A DNA stretch of 64,000 bases, taken from assembly GCA_963716235.1 (NCBI GenBank), contig CAVQTE010000028.1, forward strand, positions 1-64,000. Reading direction: 5' to 3'. Position 1 is the first letter of the stretch; every line of letters starts with the position of its first letter. A program made the position numbers and the translations under genes. The DNA is from Sva-07 sp963716235 (GTDB lineage Bacteria; Actinomycetota; Acidimicrobiia; Acidimicrobiales; Ilumatobacteraceae). Shown in pieces: positions 45,185-54,025 of the stretch. The notes under the pieces were generated by a model, which searched no databases, was not told the DNA's origin, and saw only the letters and a program-made list of their open reading frames with translations.

Positions 45185-46014
45185 GCTCGCCCGAACCCGT
45201 CCTCATCGTCGACGACCCGATCGCCAAGGTCCGACGGCTCACGCTCAATCGGCCCGCCAAGCGCAACGCGCTCAACGACGATCTGCGCGGAGCGCTCTTC
45301 GCTGCGCTCCGCGAGGCGGATCGCGATCGTGACGTGTCGGTGATCGTGATCCGCGGCGCCGGACCGTCGTTCTGCGCGGGCTACGACCTCGGGTCGGTCA
45401 ACCACGACGTCGAGCGCTCGATCGCGCCGGCCGACGGGTGGTGGAGCCGCCACGTCGTCAACAACTGGTTCGAGATGTGGGACATGCCGACGCCGATCAT
45501 CGGCCAGGTGCACGGGTACTGCCTCGCAGGCGGCACCGAACTGGCCGCAGCCTGCGACCTCGTCTACGTCGCCGACGACGCGAAGATCGGGTACCCACCG
45601 GTTCGGCTGATGTCGCCGCCCGACATGCAGTGGCAAACGTGGCTGATGGGTCTGCGGCGCGGGATGGAGGCCCTGTTGACCGGTGACGCGATGAGCGGCG
45701 TCGAAGCCGTCGAGGCCGGCGCAGCGAACCGAGCGTTCCCTGCCGGCGAACTCGACGACGCAGTGCTGGCGGTGGCCGAACGGGTCGCCAAGGTGCCACC
45801 CGAACTACTCGCTCTCAACAAGCGGGCAGCGCATCGGGCGATGGATGTCATGGGAATCCGCAACTCGATCCGTGCGACCGCCGACATCCAGGCACTCGGT
45901 TTCCACCAGCCACCGTCGAAGGAGTACATGCGCTCGTTCGCAGAGAAGGGCGTCACCCAGGCCCTGAGCGACCGTGATCGTCAGTTCTCCGACTACCGGG
46001 AGCGAGACGCGTAG
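45181..46014 (+). CDS. Enoyl-CoA hydratase/isomerase family protein
   Basis: 277 residues, crotonase fold. Oxyanion segments: PSFCAGYDLGSVN and GYCLAGGTELAAACDLVYVA. The substrate loop is IGYPPVRLMSPPDMQWQTWL, and a family-typical tail QFSDYRERDA ends it. A long insertion EVEADGWWSRHVVNN-like region (about 80-95) widens the acyl pocket, so a bulky CoA ester is likely, but the reaction is not determined. It is translated with overlap from the isochorismatase gene. Confidence 0.88.
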   Translation: MSSPEPVLIVDDPIAKVRRLTLNRPAKRNALNDDLRGALFAALREADRDRDVSVIVIRGAGPSFCAGYDLGSVNHDVERSIAPADGWWSRHVVNNWFEMWDMPTPIIGQVHGYCLAGGTELAAACDLVYVADDAKIGYPPVRLMSPPDMQWQTWLMGLRRGMEALLTGDAMSGVEAVEAGAANRAFPAGELDDAVLAVAERVAKVPPELLALNKRAAHRAMDVMGIRNSIRATADIQALGFHQPPSKEYMRSFAEKGVTQALSDRDRQFSDYRERDA

Positions 46015-46018
46015 CGTT

Positions 46019-46047
46019 CGTCAAGAAATCTTCAGGTTTTCGTCAAG
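46019..46047 (+). promoter_or_regulatory. Triple heptamer with 11-bp spacing upstream of the wall hydrolase
   Basis: CGTCAAG (46019-46025), CTTCAGG (46030-46036) and CGTCAAG (46041-46047) are separated by 4-base AT-rich gaps, so they repeat every 11 bp, one helical turn. Head-to-tail 11-bp spacing is the hallmark of OmpR/PhoB-family binding sites. The site lies 30 bases upstream of the LysM/NlpC gene start. Confidence 0.5.
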
Positions 46048-46076
46048 GTCGCCCAGGGAGCGACCGATGGATTGGC

Positions 46077-47030
46077 GTGAATCGAACCAAACGGATCCTC
46101 CTCGCCACCGGTGTCGCCCTGTTCCTCGTCGTTCCGGTGGGCGGTGCCCTCGCTGAAGCGGCACCCGCCACGACGGCGACCAGCACGACGATCACCGTCA
46201 GCGGAGGTGACAGCCTCGCGGGGATCGCCTACCGCTATGGCGTCGGGGTGTCGGCGCTCCTTCGGGCGAACTCGATGACGATCACCACGGTGATCCATCC
46301 CGGTGACACGCTCGTCATTCCCGCCGGAGCCGTGATCCCCGCTGCTGCGAATGGCGTTTCGTCCACGAGCGCCGGGCCGGTCGTTGAGCCCGCTGCGACC
46401 GCGTCCGCCTCTTCCGCATCGACCTACACCGTGGCGGCCGGCGATGCGCTCGCCGGGATCGCTTGGCGCCACGGCGTGAAACTCGGTGCGCTGGTCAAAG
46501 CGAACGGCATCTCGGTCACCAGCCTGATCATGCCGGGCCAAACCTTGACGATTCCACCGGCCACGATGCCGATCCCGACACCTCGGCCTGCCGCAACTCC
46601 TGCAGCCGTCACTGCTCCCGCAGCCGGCGCGGCCGCCACGAGCTCGGCGGGCGGATCACTCGACACGCTCTTGACCTACCTGAGCGCTCAGGTCGGCACC
46701 CCGTACCAGTTCTTCAGTGCCGGTCCGGCCACGTTCGACTGCTCGGGGCTCGTCGTCGCCGGCTTCCGCCAGATCGGTGTGTCGATGCCTCATCAGAGCC
46801 GGGCACTGGCTCGTCTCGGCACGCCCGTCGACTGGAGGAGCGAGGCGATCGCTCCCGGCGACCTCGTGTTCACGTCAGCGGTGAATGATCCAGCGCTGAT
46901 CACCCACGTCGGTGTCGCCCTCGATTCCCAGCGCTGGATCCATGCCGTCGGTGTCGGCCGCACCGTGAGCATCGGCTCGTTGCCCACCAGCGACCGGATC
47001 ATGGCCGTCCAGCGGATCGCGCTTCCCTGA
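46077..47030 (+). CDS. LysM-LysM-NlpC/P60 peptidoglycan hydrolase
   Basis: 317 residues. Signal peptide (ILLATGVALFLVVPVGGALA), two LysM domains (about 38-82, GGDSLAGIAYRYGVGVSALL; about 117-160, AGDALAGIAWRHGVKLGALV), an Ala/Pro-rich linker and an NlpC/P60 endopeptidase domain. The catalytic Cys222 is in FDCSGLVVAGFRQIG, His277 in ITHVGVALD and the polar residue His289 in WIHAVG. Such enzymes cleave D-Glu-diaminopimelate peptide bonds in the wall, binding glycans through LysM. The first codon is GTG. Triple heptamer elements lie just upstream. Confidence 0.95.
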   Translation: MNRTKRILLATGVALFLVVPVGGALAEAAPATTATSTTITVSGGDSLAGIAYRYGVGVSALLRANSMTITTVIHPGDTLVIPAGAVIPAAANGVSSTSAGPVVEPAATASASSASTYTVAAGDALAGIAWRHGVKLGALVKANGISVTSLIMPGQTLTIPPATMPIPTPRPAATPAAVTAPAAGAAATSSAGGSLDTLLTYLSAQVGTPYQFFSAGPATFDCSGLVVAGFRQIGVSMPHQSRALARLGTPVDWRSEAIAPGDLVFTSAVNDPALITHVGVALDSQRWIHAVGVGRTVSIGSLPTSDRIMAVQRIALP

Positions 47031-47124
47031 GGCCACCGGGTCGAGATCCGACGGCTCGAGCCGCGTAGATTCGTGGACACGACCGAACGACAGCCTGCCG
47101 TGTCGGAACCGAGACACTGGAGAC

Positions 47125-47520
47125 ATGACGATGACCGATCCCGAACACGTGGTGGCGACATTCATCGCAGCCATCGAAGCAAAGGACATCGATGCGGCGA
47201 TCGAGTTGCTCGCCGACGACGTGTCGTACGAGAACGTTCCCATGTCGCCGATCGTGGGGAAGGAGGCGGTGCGAGCGACGCTCGGCGCCTTCCTCGGTGC
47301 GGCTGCGCAGGTCGAGTGGCCGATTGCGCGCCAGGTTGTTGCCGGCAACGTGGTGGTCAACGAGCGACTCGACCGGTTCCAGATCGGCACCGGCTGGCTC
47401 GAACTCCCCGTCGCCGGGTTCTTCGAGGTCACCGACCAGGGTGTGATCAGCCTGTGGCGTGACTACTTCGACATGTCGAGCTACACCGGTCAGCTCGCGG
47501 CGCTCACCGCCACCGACTGA
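47125..47520 (+). CDS. Limonene-1,2-epoxide hydrolase-like protein (paralogue)
   Basis: 131 residues. VSYENVPMSPIVGKEAVRAT, VVNERLDRFQIG (Arg and Asp of the LEH triad) and SLWRDYFDMSS (second Asp) match LEH-type hydrolases and the paralogue at 24263-24655. A GGAG at 47119-47122 sits eight bases before the second ATG (47131), which may be the true start. The next gene is an alpha/beta hydrolase of a type that includes epoxide hydrolases. Confidence 0.8.
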   Translation: MTMTDPEHVVATFIAAIEAKDIDAAIELLADDVSYENVPMSPIVGKEAVRATLGAFLGAAAQVEWPIARQVVAGNVVVNERLDRFQIGTGWLELPVAGFFEVTDQGVISLWRDYFDMSSYTGQLAALTATD

Positions 47521-47580
47521 CACCGCCGGCCGGTGCATTCCTCGGTCGGCCGTTGACTCGCGCGATCCTCCTGTCTAGAG

Positions 47581-47598
47581 TTGTAGTACTCACTACAA
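47581..47598. promoter_or_regulatory. Perfect operator-like palindrome TTGTAGT-ACTC-ACTACAA
   Basis: TTGTAGT (47581-47587) and ACTACAA (47592-47598) are exact inverted repeats separated by four bases, immediately before the GGAGG of the next gene. The size and symmetry fit a TetR-type repressor site. No TetR gene is adjacent, but the same half-site occurs upstream of the other LEH-like gene (24673-24699). Confidence 0.55.
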
Positions 47599-47613
47599 AC
47601 ATGGAGGTTTCCC

Positions 47614-48492
47614 GTGTCCACCCTGTCGTCATCGGACGCCGCTGACCTGTTCCGCCGAGCGCCCGACCGTTGGCTCGACGTCGGCGCCGGTGAGGTCGCT
47701 CATCGCCAGGTCGGAAGCGGACCCGACGTGCTGTTCGTCCACGGCTGGCCGGTGAGCGGGGCGACGTTCCGCATGCTCGTGCCGCACCTGATGGACCACG
47801 TCACCTGCCACCTGATCGACCTCCCCGGCAGTGGGTCGAGCCGATTCGGCAACGACACCACGCTGACGATCGACCAGCACATACGCACCGTTCGCCGTGT
47901 TGTCGACCTCCTCGGCCTCGATGACGTCGCTGTCGTCGGCCACGACAGCGGCGGGCTGATCGCCCGCCACGCCATGGTCGGCGACCATCGTCTCCGGGCC
48001 ATGGGTCTGATCGACACCGAGCAGCCGCACGGCTCGAGCTGGCGGTTCCGGCTGTTCCTGGCAGCGCGACATGTGCCGGGACTCGCCGCCGGCCTCGGCT
48101 GGGTTGCGGCGCAGCCACGGCTGCGCCGCAACCAGTTCGTGTTCGGCGGAGCGTTCGCGGACTCGTCCCGGCTCGATGGCGAGTTCGACGAGTTCTTCCT
48201 GCGGCCGTTGCACGACATCCCCGAGCGTCGGGAGGCTGCCGTGCGGGTCCTTCGTAGTTTCGACTACCAGCTCGTGCGCGACCTGGCGGATGTGCATCGG
48301 CGAATCGAGGTTCCGGTGCAACTGGTGTGGGGCGACCGCGATCTGTTCTTCCCGATCGAGCAGGCCGAGGCGATGGTCGAGACGTTCCCTGACGCACGAC
48401 TTGCAACGGTGCGCGGCGCCGGACTGTTCTCCCACGAGGAGAAGCCGGCCGAGGTAGCGCAGGCGCTCCTGCCGGTGCTGACGGGCGGGTGA
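47614..48492 (+). CDS. Alpha/beta-hydrolase with Asp nucleophile (epoxide hydrolase/dehalogenase type)
   Basis: 292 residues. The oxyanion segment HGWP (43-46) and the nucleophile elbow VVGHDSGG (Asp111) are those of haloalkane dehalogenases, fluoroacetate dehalogenases and soluble epoxide hydrolases, in contrast to the Ser of esterases. A later acidic residue appears in VWGDRDLFFP and the catalytic His near GLFSHEEKPAEVAQ. GTG at 47614 follows GGAGG by eight bases. The neighbouring LEH gene suggests epoxide turnover, but halide substrates are equally possible. Confidence 0.88.
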   Translation: MSTLSSSDAADLFRRAPDRWLDVGAGEVAHRQVGSGPDVLFVHGWPVSGATFRMLVPHLMDHVTCHLIDLPGSGSSRFGNDTTLTIDQHIRTVRRVVDLLGLDDVAVVGHDSGGLIARHAMVGDHRLRAMGLIDTEQPHGSSWRFRLFLAARHVPGLAAGLGWVAAQPRLRRNQFVFGGAFADSSRLDGEFDEFFLRPLHDIPERREAAVRVLRSFDYQLVRDLADVHRRIEVPVQLVWGDRDLFFPIEQAEAMVETFPDARLATVRGAGLFSHEEKPAEVAQALLPVLTGG

Positions 48493-48522
48493 CCCGTGGG
48501 CGGTCGGGCGGGAGCCCGGCGC

Positions 48523-49344
48523 TCAGGCGATGGCGTCGGCAACCCGCTCGATCACGGTCGGCGACTCCGACTTGGGGAGGGAGACGATCACCAGATCGAC
48601 GCCGACCGCCTCCATCGCCGCCACGTCCGAGCGGAGTTCCCCGTCGTCGCCCGTGTAGCGAGCCAGTGTGCTGCACGTGATCTCCGCGGGATCGCGCCCG
48701 ATGGCCGCGCATGCCTCGCGCAGCACGGCTCGGCACTCGGCGAACTCCGCCATGTCCTGCCCGCCGAAGTTCCAGTGGCTCGCGTACCGAGCGGCGAGCG
48801 GGAGGGTGCGCTGCCTGCCTCGCCCGCCGATACAGATCGGCAAGGGCCGTTGCGCCGGCTTCGGATTGTTCATTGCGTCGGTGAGGACGTAGTAGTTGCC
48901 GCGGAACGTCGTGCGCTCGTTGGTGAGCAACGAATCGAGCACCTCGAGGCCCTCCTCGAACCGATCGAAACGTTCCCGCATCGAACCCAGCTCGATCCCG
49001 AAGGCGTCGCACTCCTCCTCGTTCCAGCCCGCACCGATGCCGAGCTCGAGTCGCCCGCCCGAGGTGATGTCGAGCGTCGATGCCATGTTCGCGAGTACCC
49101 CCGGGTGGCGATAGATCATGCCGGACACGAGGACGCCACCGCGCAACCGGCTGGTCTCGTGGAGCAGCGCGGTGAGGCTGATCCAGCCCTCCATGCAGTC
49201 CTCGGTCGAGTCACCGAAGAGGGGATAGAGGTGATCGAACGTCCATCCCGATTCGAACACGTCGAGCCCGTCGGCGCGCTGCCACACCTCCTGCATCCAC
49301 TCCCAGGTGGTGCGTTGCGGTGACGTCGAGAAGGCGAAGCGCAT
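48523..49344 (-). CDS. LLM class F420-dependent oxidoreductase
   Basis: 273 residues, luciferase-like TIM barrel. The start MRFAFSTSPQRTTWEWMQEV, then GVLVSGMIYRHPGVLANMAS and LDITSGGRLELGIGAGWNEE are family signatures (IA.GAGW), and PLPICIGGRGRQRTLPLAAR follows. Members use F420H2 (or FMN) to reduce or oxidise varied substrates. ATG 49344 is preferred; ATG 49359 adds five residues. It is head-to-tail with the acyl-CoA ligase gene on the same strand. Confidence 0.88.
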   Translation of the reverse strand: MRFAFSTSPQRTTWEWMQEVWQRADGLDVFESGWTFDHLYPLFGDSTEDCMEGWISLTALLHETSRLRGGVLVSGMIYRHPGVLANMASTLDITSGGRLELGIGAGWNEEECDAFGIELGSMRERFDRFEEGLEVLDSLLTNERTTFRGNYYVLTDAMNNPKPAQRPLPICIGGRGRQRTLPLAARYASHWNFGGQDMAEFAECRAVLREACAAIGRDPAEITCSTLARYTGDDGELRSDVAAMEAVGVDLVIVSLPKSESPTVIERVADAIA

Positions 49345-49369
49345 GTCGAAGCCTTGCACACCTCGTCGA

Positions 49370-50872
49370 TCAACGGATGGGTTCGCTCGTGGATGCGAGA
49401 TCTCGGTACGAGTTCAGGAGTTCGCGCTTCTGGACCTTCGCCGACATGTTCCGCGGAAGGGGCTCGTCACGCACGACGAGGTAGCGAGGCAGCTTGAAGT
49501 CGGCGAGCGTGCCCGCGCACGCCGCAAGGACCGCGGATGGCGTCACGAGATCGGGATCGCCGACGGCGATCACCGCCGGCGTCTCGCCCCAGTGTTCGTC
49601 GGGGACACCGATGACCGCCACCTCGACCATCCCGGGCAGCGGAGCCAGGAGGCGTTCGAGCTCGGCGGGATACACGTTGAGGCCTCCGGAGATGAGCATG
49701 TCCTTCACGCGGTCGACGACGTACAGGTAGCCCTCGTCGTCGAGCCGGCCGATGTCGCCCGTGTGCAGCCAGCCGTTACGGAGCGCCGCGTCGCTCTCCA
49801 CCGGTCGGTTCCAGTAACCGACCATGATCTGCGGGCCACCCACGAGGATCTCGCCCACGTCACCGGCCGCAACAGGGCGGTCGTCTTCGTCGGCGACCAT
49901 GATCCGGCCGTGCATCACGGCGAGCCCGGCCGAGCCGAGCTTGCGGAGCGCGTCACGTGGGGCGAGCACCGTCCCCGCCGCCGACGCCTCCGTCAGGCTG
50001 TAGCCCTGGGCCATCGGCACGCCTCGCGTCTGCACGGCGCGGATGATCGACTCGGGCACCGCGGCGCCTCCCGACGACGCCACGCGCCACGCCGACAGGT
50101 CGGTGTCACTCCACCGGGGATGGCTGATCATCGACTGATAGATCACCGGTACGGCGAAGAGCCCCGTGATGCGTTCGGATTCGATCAACTCCAGCGCTCG
50201 TGTGGGGTCGAAGGCTCGTTCGAGCACGACGCACCCACCGGCCCAGTAGGTGAACAGCCACACGGCCAGCCCGCCCGTGAACGCCAGCGGGAATGGGAGG
50301 AGAACACGGTCGCTCGGACCGATCGCCATCGCCTGCGCCCACCCCTGCGACCCGGCGTTCCACGACTCGTGGGTGAGGATCGCGCCCTTCGGATCGCCCG
50401 TCGTTCCCGACGTGTAGCAGATGAACGCAGGCATCGCCCCGCCACCGCCGCCGGAGAGCGCGGGAGCCTCTCCGGTTCGGCGGTGCTCGTCGAGTTGCTC
50501 GACCATCACGATCCGCCGATCACCGATCGCGCCGAGTGACTCGGCGAATGCCTCTTCGCTCACCATCACGCGGCAATCCGCGTCGTCCGCGACGTAGCCG
50601 ACCTCGGTCGCCGTGAACCTGACGTTCAACGGCACGACGATCGCGTCGAGCTTGAGCGCGGCCATCGCGACCTCGCACCACTCGGGACGGTTCGACATGA
50701 GCAGCCCGACTCGATCCCCGGGGGTCACACCGAGTGCGGCGAGGCCGGCCGCGAGTTCGTCGGTCCGTCGATCGAGATCGAGCCACGTGAGGTCGCGTCC
50801 CTCGAATCGCAGCCCGATCTCGTCGGGCCGATTCGCCGCCCAGTAGCGGCCGATGTCGGCCAAGTGCACCAT
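49370..50872 (-). CDS. AMP-dependent acyl-CoA synthetase/ligase
   Basis: 500 residues. ANL superfamily motifs: P-loop YTSGTTGDPKGAILTH, GYSLTEASAAG (A5), GWLHTGDIGRLDDEGYLYVV (A7) and the C-terminal Lys region NMSAKVQKRELL. It activates a carboxylic acid through an acyl-AMP to the CoA thioester; chain length is not evident. The ATG at 50872 has GGGGGA about seven bases upstream and starts MVHLADIGRYWAANRPDEIG, a normal N-terminus; the open frame extends far further but without domains. Divergent from the next LLM gene. Confidence 0.93.
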   Translation of the reverse strand: MVHLADIGRYWAANRPDEIGLRFEGRDLTWLDLDRRTDELAAGLAALGVTPGDRVGLLMSNRPEWCEVAMAALKLDAIVVPLNVRFTATEVGYVADDADCRVMVSEEAFAESLGAIGDRRIVMVEQLDEHRRTGEAPALSGGGGGAMPAFICYTSGTTGDPKGAILTHESWNAGSQGWAQAMAIGPSDRVLLPFPLAFTGGLAVWLFTYWAGGCVVLERAFDPTRALELIESERITGLFAVPVIYQSMISHPRWSDTDLSAWRVASSGGAAVPESIIRAVQTRGVPMAQGYSLTEASAAGTVLAPRDALRKLGSAGLAVMHGRIMVADEDDRPVAAGDVGEILVGGPQIMVGYWNRPVESDAALRNGWLHTGDIGRLDDEGYLYVVDRVKDMLISGGLNVYPAELERLLAPLPGMVEVAVIGVPDEHWGETPAVIAVGDPDLVTPSAVLAACAGTLADFKLPRYLVVRDEPLPRNMSAKVQKRELLNSYRDLASTSEPIR

Positions 50873-50944
50873 CGTCGTGTCCCCCGGTCTGTTGGACGAT
50901 TTCGTCGCCACCTCCCCGGCGGCACACCCGACGTTACGGTGTCG

Positions 50945-51811
50945 GTGGTGACACAGACGGCCCGGATCGGCATCTCGCTCATGCTCGGCGACGACGGCAT
51001 CTCGCCGGCGGAACTCGCCCGAGCCGTCGAGGAACGTGGCTTCGAGTCGCTCTGGTTGCCCGAGCACAGCCACATTCCGGTGAGCCGGGAGACGCCGTGG
51101 CCCGGATCGTTGACGGGTGAGGCCCTCCCCGACGTGTACTCGCACCTGCTCGACATGACGGTGTCGCTGGCGATGGCGGCGGCGGTCACGACGCGCATCC
51201 GACTCGGCACCAGCGTGGCCCTGCTGGCTGCGCGTGACCCGTTGTGGACCGCCAAGGAGTATGCGACCCTCGACATGCTCAGCGGCGGACGGGTCGAGTT
51301 CGGTGTCGGATTCGGTTGGAACCGCGAGGAGCTGCGCAATCACGGCGTGGCGTTCGACCAGCGATGGGACCACACCCGCGAGGCTGCAGCAGCGATCCGA
51401 TCCGCGTGGTCGGACGACATCGCATCGTTCGACGGCGACCACGTTGCGTTCACGCCGTCGTGGGCCTGGCCCAAGCCGCTGCAGGCCGGCGGACCGAGGA
51501 TCCACATCGGTGGCGGCGCGGGACCGCGCCTGCTCGGCCACGTGGCCGCGTGGGGTGACGGTTGGTTACCGATCAGCGCCAGGCCGAGCATCGCTGATCG
51601 GCTCCGACGACTCGACGAGGCGTGTGAGCGCGCCGGCCGGGACCGTGACGAGATCGAGGTCAGCGTGTTCGGTGCGACGACCGACCCTGCCGGCCTTGCG
51701 AACCTCTTCGACGAAGGTGTCCATCGCGCCGTGCTCACTCTCCCGAGCCACCACCGCGATGACGCCCTCCGTCAACTCGACGAGTGGGCGCCGCTGACCG
51801 ACGGAGTCTGA
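50945..51811 (+). CDS. LLM class F420-dependent oxidoreductase
   Basis: About 288 residues starting at GTG 50945 or 50948 (tandem). RIGISLMLGDDGISPAELAR begins the barrel; LWLPEHSHIPVSRETPWP and LDMLSGGRVEFGVGFGWNRE are family signatures. HIGGGAGPRLLGHVAAWGDG and the closing VLTLPSHH segment complete it. Probably F420-dependent; substrate unknown. It lies divergent from the acyl-CoA ligase and upstream of the CaCA transporter gene. Confidence 0.88.
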   Translation: MVTQTARIGISLMLGDDGISPAELARAVEERGFESLWLPEHSHIPVSRETPWPGSLTGEALPDVYSHLLDMTVSLAMAAAVTTRIRLGTSVALLAARDPLWTAKEYATLDMLSGGRVEFGVGFGWNREELRNHGVAFDQRWDHTREAAAAIRSAWSDDIASFDGDHVAFTPSWAWPKPLQAGGPRIHIGGGAGPRLLGHVAAWGDGWLPISARPSIADRLRRLDEACERAGRDRDEIEVSVFGATTDPAGLANLFDEGVHRAVLTLPSHHRDDALRQLDEWAPLTDGV

Positions 51812-51873
51812 TCGATCGTTGTCACGCGTGGAACTGGCCGGGTGCCGCCATCGACCTGTAGTACAACGTCGCG

Positions 51874-52815
51874 GTGGCGATCATCGGGTGGCTGGCGCTC
51901 ATGGTGATCGGGACCGCGGCGATCGTGTGGGGTGCCGAGACGTTCGCCGAGCACCTGGCGGATGCGTCGAAGCGACTCGGCGTCACGGCGTTCGCGCTCG
52001 CGCTGCTGCTCGCCGGCGCCGAGCCCGAAGAGCTCGCGACGGTCATCACGGCCTCTGCCCGCAACGTCGACGGTGTTGCGTTCGGTGACGTCATCGGAGC
52101 CAACGCGGCGATCGTCACGATCGCCCTGGGGGCGGGTGCCTTCATCACCGTGCTGCCGTTCGGTCGAAGCATCCGCCGCTACGCACTCGGCGGTCTCGCC
52201 ACCGCTGTACTCGCGGCGGTGCTGATGTGGGACGGCACCGTCGCTCGGATCGAAGGCGCGGTTCTGGTTGTCGCGTATGTCGCCTTCGTCGCGGTCATCT
52301 GGCTGCTCGAGCGGCGACCGCCCACCCTCGGCGAGGCAGGCGAACTCGACGAGGCAGTCGACCCGACGGGTCGTGTCGGCAGTGATCTCGGCTACGTCCT
52401 CGTCGGTCTGGCTGCGCTCACGCTCGGATCGATCGCTCTCGTCGAAGGGGTCCGCCGGCTCACCGACGTCGAAGCAACCCAGACCCGGCTCGGACTCACG
52501 ATCGTCGGGTTTGCCACCGCGTTCGAACTGGTGGTGCTCGCCTTCTCGGCCAGTCGTCACGGCGTCACCGAGGCCGTCGTGGCCGGCGTCGTCGGCTCCT
52601 ACGCCTACAACATGACCATGAGCCTCGGGGTCGGAGCCCTGGTTGCCCCCGTCGGGATCAGCGACGCGGCGCTGTTGCACACGCCCGTCATCGTGATGCT
52701 CGCCCTGCTCGCAGTTGCGATCCTGCTCGGCTTGCGTCGCGGCACCCTCGCTCGCCGGGACTCGTACATCCTGTTCGCCGGCTACCCGGTCTTCGTCGTC
52801 GTGGCCACGTTGTGA
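51874..52815 (+). CDS. CaCA family (Na+/Ca2+ exchanger-type) antiporter
   Basis: 313 residues, about ten transmembrane helices in two inverted repeats. The first alpha repeat reads ALLLAGAEPEELATVITASA and VIGANAAIVTIALGAG, the second TIVGFATAFELVVLAFSASR and VVGSYAYNMTMSLGVGALV, replacing the usual GTS-PE and GNV-GSN. The GAEPEE and FAT-FEL variants keep both conserved acidic residues for ion binding. Likely exchanges Ca2+ or another cation against H+ or Na+. GTG 51874. A TGTAGTACA palindrome lies a few bases upstream (51859-51867). Confidence 0.85.
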   Translation: MAIIGWLALMVIGTAAIVWGAETFAEHLADASKRLGVTAFALALLLAGAEPEELATVITASARNVDGVAFGDVIGANAAIVTIALGAGAFITVLPFGRSIRRYALGGLATAVLAAVLMWDGTVARIEGAVLVVAYVAFVAVIWLLERRPPTLGEAGELDEAVDPTGRVGSDLGYVLVGLAALTLGSIALVEGVRRLTDVEATQTRLGLTIVGFATAFELVVLAFSASRHGVTEAVVAGVVGSYAYNMTMSLGVGALVAPVGISDAALLHTPVIVMLALLAVAILLGLRRGTLARRDSYILFAGYPVFVVVATL

Positions 52816-52827
52816 TCCAACGGCCGT

Positions 52828-54018
52828 TCAGTGCCCCGATTGAACCCACCAGGCGGCCAGGTGGGCCATCGCGGCGTGGAAGAGGGCTTCGGCATCGGGG
52901 TCATCCCTCGCGGCGGTGAGGCACGCCTCGGTGTACTTCGCCAGGTGTGCGTCCTCGGCGGCGCCTGCGAAATCGATGAGTTCCTGGACGAGCCGTGCTC
53001 GTTCGGTTGTCGCATGCCAGAGCAGTCCGGCCGCCTGCCCCGCAGTCGCGCTCGCGAGTGTGAGGCCGGCGTCGACGGGGTCGGGCTCCCAGGCCGGATC
53101 GATCGCCGTCGAACTCAGGGTGGCGCGGAACCCGCAGACGTAGGTGGCGGCGACGGCGACGGCTCGTTCGGCGTCAGGAAGTCGGTGCGCCGTGTTCAGC
53201 GTCGCCTGGGGCATCGTGAGACAGTGGGTCCAACCGTACGGTGCGTGCGCGGGGCTGTCCTGCAGCATCGAGTGGGCAGCAAGGCGGAGGAGTTGGACGC
53301 GGGCGTCGGCCACGGTCGTGTGGGCGAGCGCAGGGGCGATGAGTTCGCTGGCGAGCCCGGTGCGGTCGACGATCGACATCGTGGGATCGATGAAATTGCT
53401 CCCCGGGTCGCCGGGTGACCGCACGTCGAGGAGTTGCTCGAACAGCGTGGTGTCCCGGTCAGCGCAGTCGGCGCCGATGTCGTCGATCCATTCGATCCGT
53501 CGATCCCAGCTGCGCACGATGTCGATCACGAGCGCCCGCCCGGCCAGGAGATGGTTCGGAGTGACGTGAGGCAGGTGACCGATCTGGTCCACGAAGATGG
53601 CGGCGTGCCCGGCGCCGCCGAGGCGATCCAGCGTGAGTTCCGCGAGCGTGTCGAGTACTCGATCGGGATCGGCCGCCCGGCAGAGTGCGACGAAGGCGGC
53701 GTCGGCCGACATCGTGTCGCCAGCTGATGCCGCCACCACCAGTTCGTCGTAGGGGTCGGCGTCGAGCGGGAACTCGGTTGGGTTGTCCAACGGCGCGGAG
53801 AAGGCGGTCCACTGGTCGGCGATGGCGTTGATCCGTCGGATGATCGCGGGCCGTGCGTCGCTGCTCGCTACGGCGAGCAGCGACGTTCGTGCGGCGAGCT
53901 CGAGGGGCGCGTGGAGGACGAACGAATCGGCTGGTCGTGCGGGTGGGACCGAGAGCGTCGCGAAGACGGCCTCGGTCGCGGGAGACGCGATGGCCTGGAG
54001 GGCGTTCGTGAAGGTCAC
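52828..54018 (-). CDS. Conserved protein of unknown function under a MerR-type promoter
   Basis: 396 residues, soluble and mostly helical, no signal peptide. No family could be assigned with confidence; a distant relation to questin-oxidase-like (DUF4243) proteins is possible from the pattern of helical repeats with conserved His/Trp (HAPYGWTHCLTMPQATLNTA, HLPHVTPNHLLAGRALV), but unproven. It has a Cys/His cluster in ADCADRDTTLFEQLL and several His residues that could bind a metal. GTG 54018 is only seven bases past a promoter -10 element, so the mRNA may be leaderless. The MerR-type operator implies induction by a metal, drug or redox signal. Confidence 0.55.
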   Translation of the reverse strand: MTFTNALQAIASPATEAVFATLSVPPARPADSFVLHAPLELAARTSLLAVASSDARPAIIRRINAIADQWTAFSAPLDNPTEFPLDADPYDELVVAASAGDTMSADAAFVALCRAADPDRVLDTLAELTLDRLGGAGHAAIFVDQIGHLPHVTPNHLLAGRALVIDIVRSWDRRIEWIDDIGADCADRDTTLFEQLLDVRSPGDPGSNFIDPTMSIVDRTGLASELIAPALAHTTVADARVQLLRLAAHSMLQDSPAHAPYGWTHCLTMPQATLNTAHRLPDAERAVAVAATYVCGFRATLSSTAIDPAWEPDPVDAGLTLASATAGQAAGLLWHATTERARLVQELIDFAGAAEDAHLAKYTEACLTAARDDPDAEALFHAAMAHLAAWWVQSGH

Positions 54019-54025
54019 GGGGGAG

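Noticed and set aside
50873..51541. An N-terminal extension of about 220 residues on the acyl-CoA ligase
   Set aside because: It overlaps the conserved LLM gene on the other strand, has no domain, and a proper start with Shine-Dalgarno exists at 50872.
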